This document shows, one piece after another, positions 8,562-17,045 of a DNA stretch of 64,000 bases (position 1 is the stretch's first letter; each line of letters begins with the position of its first letter). The stretch is taken from positions 186,001 through 250,000 of the forward strand of contig NZ_JASHKN010000009.1 in the NCBI RefSeq assembly GCF_030056735.1. The letters run 5' to 3'. Position numbers and translations under genes: made by a program. The notes beneath the pieces are model-generated. The model was not told where the DNA came from. It did not search any database and saw nothing but the letters and a program-made list of their open reading frames with translations. The stretch is from Rhodococcus sp. IEGM 1409. Its GTDB lineage: Bacteria > Actinomycetota > Actinomycetes > Mycobacteriales > Mycobacteriaceae.

Positions 8562-8601
8562 CCGGTGACGCCGTCGTCGAACGGCTTGACGACCCGCAAT
8601 T

Positions 8602-9498
8602 TCAGGTGAGGGGTTTGCCACCCGTCACACCGATGACTTCCCCAGTGGTGTAGCTGGATTCGCCCGAAGCGAGAAATACGTAGGCAGGGGCAAGCTCGGC
8701 CGGCTGACCTGCACGCCCGAGTGGAACGTCGTCCCCGAACGTCTCGAACTTCTCCTTGGGCATCGTCGCTGGAATCAGTGGCGTCCAAATCGGCCCAGGT
8801 GCAACGGCATTGACCCTGATTCCCATTCGTGCGACATCTGCGGCCAACCCCTTGGTGAAGTCGATGATTCCGGCCTTCGTCGTGGCGTAGTCGAGCAACT
8901 CGGGAGAAGGGGACGCACCTTGGATTGACGAGGTGTTCACGATCGTCGATCCGGGCTTCATCTGCGCAATGGCTGCCTTGGAGAGCCAGAAGAGAGCGTA
9001 GAGGTTGGTTTTCATCACACGGTCGAATTGTTCGGTGGTGATGTCGGCGATGCCGCCCATCTGCACCATCTGAAACGCTGCGTTGTTCACCAAGATGTCG
9101 AGTCCACCGAGTTCACGCACCGCGGTTTCGACCAATGCAGAACAATGTTCCTCACTTCGGAGATCTCCCGGCACCGAGACCGCTTTCCGACCTGCCTCCT
9201 CGACCCAGCGAGCGGTTTCCCGAGCGTCTTGTTCTTCCTCGTCGAGATAACTCAGGACAACGTCAGCGCCTTCCCTCGCAAATGCAATCGCGACTGCTCG
9301 TCCGATTCCCGAATCTGCTCCGGTGACGATCGCCCGTCTACCTTCGAGTCGACCACTTCCTCGATAGGTGTTTTCACCGTGGTCGGGAGGAGAAATCATG
9401 TCTGCGGTGAGTCCGGGGTGGGCGATCTCTGGCTGCCGCTCACGTATGGGGGCAGGGAATCGCGTCGTCGGGTCCTGCATTGCGTATTGGTCCGGCAT
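8602..9498 (-). CDS. General-stress-type short-chain dehydrogenase (YdaD/YhdF-like)
   Basis: A 298-residue SDR with a long N-terminal extension (the first about 50 residues are polar and rich in Pro and Gln), then AIVTGADSGIGRAVA, the NNAA motif, Ser in NTSSIQGAS and YATTKAG for the catalytic Tyr/Lys. The end is VIGVTGGKP. This extended class includes Bacillus general stress proteins of the YdaD type. ATG 9498 is preferred over the upstream GTG/ATG codons because GAGGAG lies eight bases before it. A SigB/SigF-like promoter sits upstream on the same strand. Substrate unknown. Confidence 0.85.
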   Translation of the reverse strand: MPDQYAMQDPTTRFPAPIRERQPEIAHPGLTADMISPPDHGENTYRGSGRLEGRRAIVTGADSGIGRAVAIAFAREGADVVLSYLDEEEQDARETARWVEEAGRKAVSVPGDLRSEEHCSALVETAVRELGGLDILVNNAAFQMVQMGGIADITTEQFDRVMKTNLYALFWLSKAAIAQMKPGSTIVNTSSIQGASPSPELLDYATTKAGIIDFTKGLAADVARMGIRVNAVAPGPIWTPLIPATMPKEKFETFGDDVPLGRAGQPAELAPAYVFLASGESSYTTGEVIGVTGGKPLT

Positions 9499-9563
9499 AT
9501 CGGCGCTCCTCGGTTGACGCAGTTTCTGGGTGGACTTCTCGATGGACGCACACCACATGCCAC

Positions 9564-9589
9564 CTTCCCGCCGAATAGAAATCGAAACC
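9564..9589 (-). promoter_or_regulatory. SigB/SigF-like promoter for the stress SDR
   Basis: On the minus strand GGTTTC (9584-9589) is followed after 14 bp by GGGAAG (9564-9569). This resembles the GTTT-N14/16-GGGTA pattern of actinobacterial stress sigma factors and lies about 65 bp upstream of the SDR start codon. Confidence 0.45.
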
Positions 9590-9659
9590 TCGGGGTGGCC
9601 GACATCTCACTCGTCCAGGCGATGGCAATCGCGGTAATTCAGTTCCGTTCATTCGCTGT

Positions 9660-9684
9660 GGTTACTACGCGGTAGGTCGGGGTA
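9660..9684 (+). promoter_or_regulatory. SigB/SigF-like promoter for the ferritin-like gene
   Basis: GGTTAC (9660-9665) and GGGTA (9680-9684) are spaced 14 bp apart, again the stress-sigma layout. A perfect 7-bp inverted repeat TCCGCGG-CC-CCGCGGA (9715-9730) follows in the untranslated leader of the downstream gene. Confidence 0.45.
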
Positions 9685-9783
9685 GCCCGCGTAGCGGCGG
9701 TGGATCCGCGGCCCCGCGGAGCACTCGTCGAGCAGAAGCTGAACATCACGTAAAGCACGCACCGACGAAGGGACGACCCCGAT

Positions 9784-10749
9784 ATGAGCAACTCCGAAAC
9801 CACGTCCGCCTTGATCACCCAGCTGCGAATCCTCCTCGGTCTGACACACGCCGAAATCCAGGTCGCCGAAACACGCGTCGCGCAGGCCAGAACCGAGGCT
9901 GTTCGACGCGAACTCACGGAAAACGCCGAGAACGGTCGCGAGAGGGCCAGCTCGATCGAGGCCACCATTCGCGATCTAGGCGGCGTACCCGAACTGATCG
10001 GCCCGTTCATCGGACGGGCGACTGCCGGAATGAAAGCAATGGTCGAACAGGCTCAGCCCTTCGACGAGGCGATCCTCGGCGACCTCGGGCTCGAACATCA
10101 GCTCCTCGACCGTTCCCGCTACCTCAAGGCCCTGGCCACCGCCGCCGGCGATCAGACCGTCGCGACATTGGCCGACCGACTCATCACTGCACATTCCGCG
10201 ACTGTGGACTGGCTGACGACCGTCCTGGCCGAGGAGGCACTCGGCGGACCGGCAGCTTTGCGGCGCACTCCGATGCAAGCCGCCACCGGCGCAGCGATAC
10301 GGCTGGTCAACGTTCCGGTCTCCTGGTCCACCCGCAGCCTCGACCGCGCCATCGACGCTGTTCGCACCTCGCCGCCGGTATTGGGTGAGCTGATCAGCTG
10401 GGGCGCATACGCCGGCGACGTGACCGTGAAGACGCTGTCGGCCAGCAGGGACGCCGCTATTGCCACTGCAGAAAAAGTCACCCGTCGAGAAGGCGCGGAC
10501 GGTGCCGCAGATGTCTTCCGTTCGGTACGGAAGTCGAGTGGTCTACTCGAGCCCACGGAACTTCCCATCGAAGACTTCGACGAACTCAACGTCACCCAAG
10601 CCGTCTCCGCGGTGAAGGAACTGACCGAGGCCGCACAGGTACGAGACATCGTCGCGTACGAGGAAGCGCACAAGAACCGACATGGCGTCGTCTCCGCTGC
10701 CCAGGCAAGACTCGCGGCGATCGCCCAGGAAGTCGTCGGAATCAACTAG
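9784..10749 (+). CDS. Ferritin-like-fold protein, function unknown
   Basis: A 321-residue, almost wholly helical soluble protein. The first half (residues about 10-160) looks like a four-helix ferritin-like bundle (ITQLRILLGLTHAEIQVAET, LGLEHQLLDRSRYLKALA). The second half is predicted helical with no known signature. No signal peptide or membrane segment is present. The start has an ACCCCGAT leader with only a weak ribosome-binding site. It is divergent from a stress-type SDR, with matching stress-sigma-like promoters on both sides, so a protective role is plausible. Metal ligands cannot be assigned with confidence. Confidence 0.65.
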   Translation: MSNSETTSALITQLRILLGLTHAEIQVAETRVAQARTEAVRRELTENAENGRERASSIEATIRDLGGVPELIGPFIGRATAGMKAMVEQAQPFDEAILGDLGLEHQLLDRSRYLKALATAAGDQTVATLADRLITAHSATVDWLTTVLAEEALGGPAALRRTPMQAATGAAIRLVNVPVSWSTRSLDRAIDAVRTSPPVLGELISWGAYAGDVTVKTLSASRDAAIATAEKVTRREGADGAADVFRSVRKSSGLLEPTELPIEDFDELNVTQAVSAVKELTEAAQVRDIVAYEEAHKNRHGVVSAAQARLAAIAQEVVGIN

Positions 10750-10837
10750 AGCGCTCAATCGAGTTGCTCGGCGTCTGACTCTTGGAACCAGATACGCGAG
10801 AGTTAGACCTACGAGACCGAACCGAAAGGCACGAAAC

Positions 10838-11275
10838 ATGGTCGAAGTCACCCGAAAGTTCACCGCCGAAGTACCGATCGAGAAGGCGGCCGCGTTTCTC
10901 CGCGACTTCGCCAACGCCCCACTGTGGGATCCGGGCACCGAGAGTTGCACCCAGATCTCGGACGGTCCGATCGCAATCGGAACCCGGTGGCACAACGTGT
11001 CCAAGCTGTTCGGCATCGGCACCGAACTGACGTACACCTTGGTGACCGACGAGCCGACTCACGTTGTACTCGAAGGCAAGAACAAGACCGCTACCAGTAC
11101 CGACGACATCACCTTGACCGCGATCGGCGCAGGCTCCACCGAAATCGACTACCGAGCGAACGTCGAATTCAACGGCGCTGCCAAGATCGCCTCCCCACTC
11201 CTGAAAGCGGGATTCGAGGCCAAGGTGGCACCCGAAACGGTCAAGAAGATGACGAAGGCTCTCGAAGCCCTCTGA
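10838..11275 (+). CDS. SRPBCC-fold polyketide cyclase-like protein
   Basis: A 145-residue START/SRPBCC domain protein. The pattern is a beta strand from residue 1 (VEVTRKFTAEVPIEKAAAFL), the conserved NAPLWDPGTESC turn, a Gly-rich strand, and a long C-terminal helix (APETVKKMTKALEAL). ATG 10838 lies 12 bases after GAAAGG. Proteins of this fold bind hydrophobic ligands; none can be named. It follows the ferritin-like gene by 88 bp, and its last 35 bases overlap the convergent TetR gene. Confidence 0.75.
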   Translation: MVEVTRKFTAEVPIEKAAAFLRDFANAPLWDPGTESCTQISDGPIAIGTRWHNVSKLFGIGTELTYTLVTDEPTHVVLEGKNKTATSTDDITLTAIGAGSTEIDYRANVEFNGAAKIASPLLKAGFEAKVAPETVKKMTKALEAL

Positions 11276-11834
11276 TCAGTGCAGCGCGCGCGGAATCGAG
11301 AATTTCCTCGGAGAGAGGAGAGCCCTTGGTAGCTCGCGAAAGAACCAGTGCACCGAGCATGGTGGAGAGCCGGACGAGACCGTCGGCATTTTGGTCGGCT
11401 TTTTCGTCGGCAAGGGCTGCGGCAAAATCCCCCACTCCCTCCGTGTAAACCCGACGGGCCCCGCTGTCTGCAGGCTCGCGCGCCATGTCGGCGGCGAGCG
11501 CGGCAGCGGGGCATCCGTCTGCCGGGTTGTCGCGATGCTCCACGGAGAGGTAGTTGTCGATCAGGGCTTGCCGAGCCTCGTCACGTTGCCCTGCATGCCT
11601 TTCCAGTCCCGCAGCGTGCAGCTGAGTCAGTTCCCCAAAGGCATGGGCGGTCGCTTCGTCGATGAGCGCGTCCTTGGACTCGAACTGCTTGTAGAAACCA
11701 CCGTGGGTCAGCCCCGACGCCTTCATCAAGTCGGCAACGCTGAGGTGAGTGCCCTTCTCTCGGAACAGGCGAGCTGCGGTTTCCACGACGCGCCGACGGT
11801 TCTCTTCCGCTTGTTGCTGCGATACGCGGCCCAT
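11241..11834 (-). CDS. TetR-family regulator
   Basis: A 197-residue TetR protein. The helix-turn-helix spans about residues 10-55 (RRRVVETAARLFREKGTHLS, then LMKASGLTHGGFYKQFESKD). The C-terminal ligand domain contains NPADGCPAAALAADMAREP, a segment seen in TetR proteins that sense electrophiles or quinones. ATG 11834 is chosen because AGGAAGG lies six bases upstream. It is divergent from an SDR gene with a 20-bp dyad between them, so it probably represses both. Confidence 0.88.
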   Translation of the reverse strand: MGRVSQQQAEENRRRVVETAARLFREKGTHLSVADLMKASGLTHGGFYKQFESKDALIDEATAHAFGELTQLHAAGLERHAGQRDEARQALIDNYLSVEHRDNPADGCPAAALAADMAREPADSGARRVYTEGVGDFAAALADEKADQNADGLVRLSTMLGALVLSRATKGSPLSEEILDSARAALIRGLREPSSSS

Positions 11835-11869
11835 CAAACGCCTTCCTGTTTGGATTTCACTTGACATCT

Positions 11870-11889
11870 ATCTTAGCTCGAACTTAGAT
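11870..11889 (+). promoter_or_regulatory. Candidate TetR operator
   Basis: ATCTTAGCTCGAACTTAGAT is a 20-bp dyad with eight of ten pairs matching. It is centred between the divergent TetR and SDR starts. Confidence 0.5.
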
Positions 11890-11946
11890 TTGGTTCATAA
11901 TCTAATTGTCGGAGTCGCCGACGCTAGCCACAGCACTGGGAGAATC

Positions 11947-12630
11947 ATGGATCTGAACAAGACGGTTGCCATCGTGACCGGAGCCAATCGCGGGCTCGGA
12001 CGCCATCTGGCCGCGGGACTCGTCGAACGCGGCGCAAAGGTGTACGCAGCCGCCCGCAATCCGGAAACTGTCGATCTGCCCGGTGTCATTCCCCTGAAAT
12101 TGGACGTGACGGACGCCGAATCGATCGCGGCCGCGGCACGCACCGCCTCCGATGCGACGTTGCTGGTGAACAACGCAGGAATCTCCACCTCGGCACCGTT
12201 GATCGTCGGTGACATAGATGACGTTCGCCGCGAGCTGGACGTCAATTTCTTCGGTCCACTCACCGTGACCCGAGCCTTTGCTCCTGTCATCGAAAACAAC
12301 GGCGGCGGAACAGTACTCAACGTGCTTTCGGTACTGTCCTGGTTCCATCCGGCCGCACTCGGGTCTTACGCGGCGTCGAAAGCCGCGGCGTGGGCGATGA
12401 CCGACGCCGTTCGTGAAGAACTGGCGCCGCGCGGAATCTCCGTCTCGGCACTACATGTCGCATACATGGACACCGACATGGCCGCGGGCGTACCCGCCGA
12501 ACAGAAAATCAATCCTGCCGATGTCGCCACTCAAGCACTGGACGGCATCGAAAGCGGGTTGGCCGAGATCCTCGCCGACGACACCACCCGGTACGTCAAG
12601 CAGAGCCTTTCGTCGACGAACTCCGAATGA
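11947..12630 (+). CDS. Short-chain dehydrogenase/reductase under divergent TetR
   Basis: A 227-residue classical SDR with all core motifs: VTGANRGLGR near the N-terminus, NNAG, Ser in NVLSVLSW and YAASKAA for the catalytic Tyr/Lys. ATG 11947 follows GGGAGAATC. The divergent TetR gene and the dyad between them suggest induction by a substrate-like compound, possibly a reactive carbonyl. Specific substrate unknown. Confidence 0.87.
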   Translation: MDLNKTVAIVTGANRGLGRHLAAGLVERGAKVYAAARNPETVDLPGVIPLKLDVTDAESIAAAARTASDATLLVNNAGISTSAPLIVGDIDDVRRELDVNFFGPLTVTRAFAPVIENNGGGTVLNVLSVLSWFHPAALGSYAASKAAAWAMTDAVREELAPRGISVSALHVAYMDTDMAAGVPAEQKINPADVATQALDGIESGLAEILADDTTRYVKQSLSSTNSE

Positions 12631-12643
12631 CCTAGCCCCTCGT

Positions 12644-12666
12644 GGTGGGGCGACCCTCACCCCACC
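12644..12666. terminator. Hairpin between SDR and DUF4259 pseudogene
   Basis: GGTGGGG (12644-12650) pairs with CCCCACC (12660-12666) across a nine-base loop, just after the SDR stop and overlapping the end of the convergent pseudogene. There is no strong T run, so bidirectional termination is only likely. Confidence 0.35.
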
Positions 12667-12934
12667 GCTTTGAGACTGGCCAATCTGCTCAGAATCGTTG
12701 CCCGCCAAGCCTCGAGGTCTTCCGGACCGTTCTCTTCCCACAACTCGTGCAGCTCCGACGTGTCGCTGTCGGAGACTGCGCGCTCGAGAGCGGTAAGGAC
12801 CCAAGCCTTCTGCTCCGGACTCAAGGTTCCGACGTACCCTGCGGCATCAAGATGTCGTAGTCACCCGCCTGTATGGCGCTGAGCAGGTCGCCCGCTACGT
12901 CGTTGTCGAAAGGTCCTGAACCCCAAGTCCCCAG
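12657..12934 (-). pseudogene. DUF4259-type protein, start codon lost and frameshifted
   Basis: On the minus strand a frame beginning at 12934 reads GTWGSGPFDNDVAGDLLSAI, the diagnostic N-terminus of DUF4259 proteins. Its first codon is CTG where ATG or GTG is expected, with a purine-rich GGAGAG just upstream. After about 32 codons the frame ends. The adjacent frame carries the rest, GTLSPEQKAWVLTALERAVS to RLASLKAVG, ending at 12657. One frameshift near 12845 therefore separates the halves. It looks recently decayed, although a CTG start and programmed shift cannot be excluded. Confidence 0.65.
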
Positions 12935-13010
12935 GCCGTCTCTCCGATCCGTACCCGCGATATCTGTCGCCTCGATAGTAGTGAATCACTGGCAACGGCC
13001 GGGATCGACA

Positions 13011-14096
13011 TCAACGCAACGGGACGCGAATGATGCGGTCGTCACCGGGGTTCGGGTCGCCGCGACCGTCGGTGTTGTTCGTCAGTATCCACAGCGACCC
13101 ATCGGGAGCGATGGCAACGTCGCGAAGGCGACCGTATGTGTCGACGAATTGTTCGTCGGCCGTTTCGGAGTCGGTCAACGGCACAGCCCGGAGTCGCTCA
13201 CCGCGAAGGTTGGCGATGTAGATCGTGCCGTCGTGGATGACGATCCCGCTGGGGCTGGCATCGTCAGGTGACCATTGTTGGAGCGGGTCGATGAATCCGT
13301 CCTCGCCCGCAATCCCTTCGACCTCGGGCCACCCGTAATTTCCGCCTCCTTCGATTTTGTTGAGCTCGTCCCAGGTGTCCTGCCCGAACTCGCTGGCATA
13401 CATCGTGCCGTCCTCAGCCCAGGCGATGCCCTGCGAGTTGCGGTGACCGTAGCTGTAGACGCGCGAGCCGGAAAACGGATTATCTTGCGGCACATCACCA
13501 TCCGGCGTCATGCGAAGGATTTTCCCGGACATCGAGTCGAGGCCCTGAGCCCTGTCGCGACTACCGGCATCACCGACGGTGGCGTACAGCATCCCGTCCG
13601 GGCCGAACGCGATGCGACCACCGTTGTGGTAGTTGGCCGAAGCGAGGCCATCGAGAATCGTCTCGGCCTGCCCGAGCGCGAGTTCCCCAGGAGCCCCGCT
13701 GATTTCGAAGCGCTCGATTCGATTCTCCCCGTTCGCGGTGAAGTACACGTACAGGTAATCCTGATGAACCGCGATCCCGAGAAGACCACCCTCACCCCCA
13801 GGGCTGACGCCGGCGATGACTCCCACCTCACGGCTGTTTCCGCCGGCGTCGAGTTCGAGGATTCGCGCGCTGTCGCGCTCACTGACAAGTGGTGTCTCGC
13901 CGTGGAAAGCGATCGACCAGGGCGCGTCCAAGCCGTCGGCGAAGGTCTCGGGTTCACCGAAGGCCGCGGCAGGCGCCGATCCTGTTGTCGTACTTGCCTG
14001 CGGACCGGGCCCTTCAGCATCCTCGCTACTACAGGCCGTTAGAAAGGCTGAAACGAGTACGGCGGCGCCAAGCCCTCGGATCTGTCGTCGTGTCAT
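13011..14096 (-). CDS. PQQ-dependent sugar dehydrogenase-like lipoprotein
   Basis: A 361-residue extracytoplasmic beta-propeller of the glucose/sorbosone dehydrogenase family. A signal peptide with twin Arg (MTRRQIRGLGAAVLV) ends in lipobox FLTAC, so it is probably anchored outside the membrane. Family hallmarks are DGLDAPWSIAF, EGGLLGIAVH, NYHNGGRIAFGPDGMLY (with the probable catalytic His), YGHRNSQGI and EFGQDTWDELN. It would oxidise aldose sugars using PQQ; no PQQ biosynthesis genes are in the window. ATG 14096 follows GGGGAGG and begins the signal peptide. The gene is divergent from an MFS exporter. Confidence 0.85.
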   Translation of the reverse strand: MTRRQIRGLGAAVLVSAFLTACSSEDAEGPGPQASTTTGSAPAAAFGEPETFADGLDAPWSIAFHGETPLVSERDSARILELDAGGNSREVGVIAGVSPGGEGGLLGIAVHQDYLYVYFTANGENRIERFEISGAPGELALGQAETILDGLASANYHNGGRIAFGPDGMLYATVGDAGSRDRAQGLDSMSGKILRMTPDGDVPQDNPFSGSRVYSYGHRNSQGIAWAEDGTMYASEFGQDTWDELNKIEGGGNYGWPEVEGIAGEDGFIDPLQQWSPDDASPSGIVIHDGTIYIANLRGERLRAVPLTDSETADEQFVDTYGRLRDVAIAPDGSLWILTNNTDGRGDPNPGDDRIIRVPLR

Positions 14097-14274
14097 GGGC
14101 GCGCCTCCCCGAGTCAGGCAATCTTTGCGCCGACGGTAGCCCGGAATCGGCCACGCCGGGAGTCCCTCCGAGTACCCCCAACGACCGGGACTCCCTCGCG
14201 GGCGGCGGGCGTGATGCCCTGGACGGGTGCGCCACGACATCCGCGTCGTCAACAGAAAGAGAACTGATCACCTC

Positions 14275-15483
14275 ATGATCTCCGCCCCGACCGTCGAGGA
14301 AACCGGCCGCCTGCCGCTCGTGATCTACGTGCTGGCCGTCGGAGTTTTCTTGATGGGCACAACCGAGTTCGTCGTCGCCGGTATTCTTCCCCAGATCGCC
14401 GGTGACCTCGGTACGTCGATCGCGAACGTCGGCCTGATGATCACTGTCTTCGCGGTCGGAATGATCGTCGGAACGCCGACGATGGCGATCTTGACACTCA
14501 GGGTTCCCCGACGCGCGACCTTGAGCTCGGCCCTGGTTGTTTTCGCGATCGGACACGTCATCGTCGCGCTCTCGTCCAACTTCGGAATCATCCTCGGCGC
14601 CCGCTTCCTCACAGCCGTGGCGACGGGTGCATTCTGGGCAGTCGCCGCAGTGGTCGGAGCAAAAGCGGCAGGCCCGGCGTCTTCCTCGCGCGCGCTCGGC
14701 ATCGTCTTGGGCGGAGGCATGCTCGCGAACGTCATCGGTGTTCCGCTAGGCGCCCTGGCCGGTCAGACCATCGGGTGGCGTGGTCCTTTCTGGACCCTTG
14801 CCGCCCTCGCGCTCGTTGCCGCGGCCATCGTCCATCGATTGGTACCAGCCGACTCCGACTCCGATGCGGTGCCGTCTTGGCGAGCGGAGATCGCGAGCCT
14901 ACGGGACGGACGCATCTGGCTCGTTCTGTCCGGTTGCGCCGTCGTGTGCGGCTCGTCGCTTGCGGCGTACAGCTTCATCTCGCCGCTGTTGACCGAGAAC
15001 ACAGGACTTGCTGCATCGGCAGTGCCACTGGTGCTTGTCGGCTACGGAATCGGCGCGTTCGCCGGCTCCAATCTCGGCGGCCGGCTCGGTGCGAACCATC
15101 AATACGGCGTCTTGTTCGTTTCGGCAGCGATGACGTTTCTCGTACTCGGTGCGCTCTGCCTGTTTTCGCACAACGCGATCGTGACGGTGATTCTCATAGT
15201 CATGCTGGGACTGTTCGGCATGTCGACCAATCCCATCCTGATCGGGATGGCTGTGCGTTATGCCGATCAGGCACCGACGATGGCTTCTGCACTCAGCACC
15301 TCGTCGTTCAATCTGGGCACGGCGGTCGGCTCCTGGATCGCGGGGTTCGCGTTCGCCTCGAGTCTCGGTGCCACTGGACCGGTGTTGGTAGGCACCGGCG
15401 TCGCCGCTCTTTACTTTCTGCCGCTGCTGATCCTGTTGCGCAAAGAACGCGCGTCGTCGGCACGCACCGCATCACCACGGTGA
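14275..15483 (+). CDS. MFS efflux transporter (DHA1, Cmx/AraJ-like)
   Basis: A 402-residue twelve-helix major facilitator. The first helix carries the DHA1 pattern FLMGTTEFVVAGILPQIA, and motif A occurs as RVPRRATLSSA in the first cytoplasmic loop. Relatives export chloramphenicol, arabinose or purine-like compounds, so drug or metabolite export is likely. ATG 14275 is chosen because the transmembrane pattern begins soon after; upstream AGAAAGAGAAC is a weak ribosome-binding site. A cyclophilin-like lipoprotein gene follows after 33 bp, probably in the same transcript. Confidence 0.85.
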   Translation: MISAPTVEETGRLPLVIYVLAVGVFLMGTTEFVVAGILPQIAGDLGTSIANVGLMITVFAVGMIVGTPTMAILTLRVPRRATLSSALVVFAIGHVIVALSSNFGIILGARFLTAVATGAFWAVAAVVGAKAAGPASSSRALGIVLGGGMLANVIGVPLGALAGQTIGWRGPFWTLAALALVAAAIVHRLVPADSDSDAVPSWRAEIASLRDGRIWLVLSGCAVVCGSSLAAYSFISPLLTENTGLAASAVPLVLVGYGIGAFAGSNLGGRLGANHQYGVLFVSAAMTFLVLGALCLFSHNAIVTVILIVMLGLFGMSTNPILIGMAVRYADQAPTMASALSTSSFNLGTAVGSWIAGFAFASSLGATGPVLVGTGVAALYFLPLLILLRKERASSARTASPR

Positions 15484-15516
15484 TTGAAACATCTCTTCAG
15501 GAAAGGTTGATCTCCG

Positions 15517-15987
15517 ATGCGACTGAACAAGCTCGCCGCCGTCGTAGCCGGCTCACTGACGATCACGATCACTGGCTGCAGCACGCCTACCAGTGACGAA
15601 ACAGTCCCCGCCTCGAAGAGTGCGGTAGGTGAAGTCCTACGTTTCACCACCGGCGAGGTGTCCATAGAGGTGACGATCGACGAGGACAATCCCGCCACAC
15701 GCGACCTTGTGGATCTTGTGCCATTCACCGTCAGGTTGGAGGACTTCAACGGACGAGAGAAGATCGCAGACCTCCCCCGCGAACTGAATTACACCGGTTC
15801 GCCAGGTTCGGCCCCCGTAGACGGTGATCTGATCTATTACATCCCGTGGGGAAACATCGGCTTCTACTACAACACCGGGGGAATCGGATACTCCGATCAA
15901 ACCCTCCACCTAGGCACGTACGACGCCACGATCGAACAGCTCGAACGACTGGAAGGCCAGGCTGTGACCGTCGAGGTCGTCAACTGA
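15517..15987 (+). CDS. Cyclophilin-like-fold lipoprotein
   Basis: A 156-residue secreted lipoprotein. The signal peptide ends in TITGC (Cys21). The mature part matches the cyclophilin-like fold family: TVRLEDFNGREKIADLPREL, then GDLIYYIPWGNIGFYY and GYSDQTLHLGTYD. Members of this family are usually not proline isomerases. AGGAAAGG lies about ten bases before the ATG. Position behind the MFS exporter suggests co-expression. The molecular role is unknown. Confidence 0.75.
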   Translation: MRLNKLAAVVAGSLTITITGCSTPTSDETVPASKSAVGEVLRFTTGEVSIEVTIDEDNPATRDLVDLVPFTVRLEDFNGREKIADLPRELNYTGSPGSAPVDGDLIYYIPWGNIGFYYNTGGIGYSDQTLHLGTYDATIEQLERLEGQAVTVEVVN

Positions 15988-16014
15988 CGACCCAATCAAC
16001 CGTCGCGCAGTTCG

Positions 16015-16911
16015 TCAGCCGTCCGTCAGCGAACGCTCCGACACGTGAGGCGCGGAGTCCACGTCCTCACTGGCTGCCAACGAGGCGAGTAGCTGTATCC
16101 GCTCCGCCGACGGCGATCCCGGCTCTGCGGTGTAGATCGTGAGCGTCAACCCAGGCTCGGCGGCCATCTCCAAACCTTCGAAGGCAAGCGTCAACTCCCC
16201 TACGGCGGAGTGGTGAAAAGTCTTGAATCCGGTGCCGTGATGGCGGACGTCGTGCGCGCCCCACCGACGCCGGAATTCCTCACTCCGAGTGCTGAGTTCA
16301 CCGATCAGATCGTGCAATTCCTTGTTGTGAGGATCTCGCCCAGCCTCGGTTCGCAGAATCGAGACGGTCACGTCGGCAAACGCGTTCCAGTCCGGATAGA
16401 ACTCGAAAGCCCTTTCGTCGAGGAACGTGAAGCGTGCGATGTTCGGGGGCTGCCCCGGCATGTCGTACAGGTCCTTGTAAAACGCACGCGCGAGAGGGTT
16501 GACAGCAAGAAGATCCATGCGACCGTTCCGCACGAAAGCGGGCCCCGCGGTGACTGCATCGAGCGCCCACTGCAGACTCTGATGGGGCTTCCAGCCCTTC
16601 GCATTTCGCCGACGCGGGGGCCTTGCTACCGGGCTTGTCGCGTGCGCAAGATCAAAAAGGTGGGCGCGCTCGGCGTCGTCGAGTCGAAGTGCCTTCGCAA
16701 TGCTGTCGAGTACTCCCGGCGATGCGCCGCTGATCGCTCCGCGTTCGAGCCTCGTGTAGTACTCGACGCTCACGCCGGCAAGGGTTGCCACTTCACTTCG
16801 ACGGAGACCATCTACGCGGCGGTTCGATCCGGCCGGAAGTCCAACCTGTTCAGGCGTGACTCGGGCGCGCCGCGAGGTGAGGAATTCGCGTACTTGCGCT
16901 CGATCGTCCAT
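16015..16911 (-). CDS. XRE/MmyB-type regulator
   Basis: A 298-residue MmyB-like regulator. A Cro/C1-type helix-turn-helix lies at about residues 10-75 (LRRSEVATLAGVSVEYYTRL). The MmyB-type ligand-binding domain follows (ALDAVTAGPAFVRNGRMDLL, then NIARFTFLDE and EFYPDWNAFAD). Such proteins regulate oxidoreductases and antibiotic genes, probably binding fatty acid-like ligands. It is divergent from a zinc alcohol dehydrogenase gene starting 135 bp away and is the likely regulator of that gene. Confidence 0.88.
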   Translation of the reverse strand: MDDRAQVREFLTSRRARVTPEQVGLPAGSNRRVDGLRRSEVATLAGVSVEYYTRLERGAISGASPGVLDSIAKALRLDDAERAHLFDLAHATSPVARPPRRRNAKGWKPHQSLQWALDAVTAGPAFVRNGRMDLLAVNPLARAFYKDLYDMPGQPPNIARFTFLDERAFEFYPDWNAFADVTVSILRTEAGRDPHNKELHDLIGELSTRSEEFRRRWGAHDVRHHGTGFKTFHHSAVGELTLAFEGLEMAAEPGLTLTIYTAEPGSPSAERIQLLASLAASEDVDSAPHVSERSLTDG

Positions 16912-17045
16912 GCCATCGAGAGTAAGTCAGTGACCGGTAGCGAGGGAGTCCCTCGCAGTACCACTATCGCGCGGGACTCTCGCACGCCGACAAAACGTGA
17001 TCAGGTTGAACTGACACGAAGAAACCGATGGTGAGGAGCCACGTC

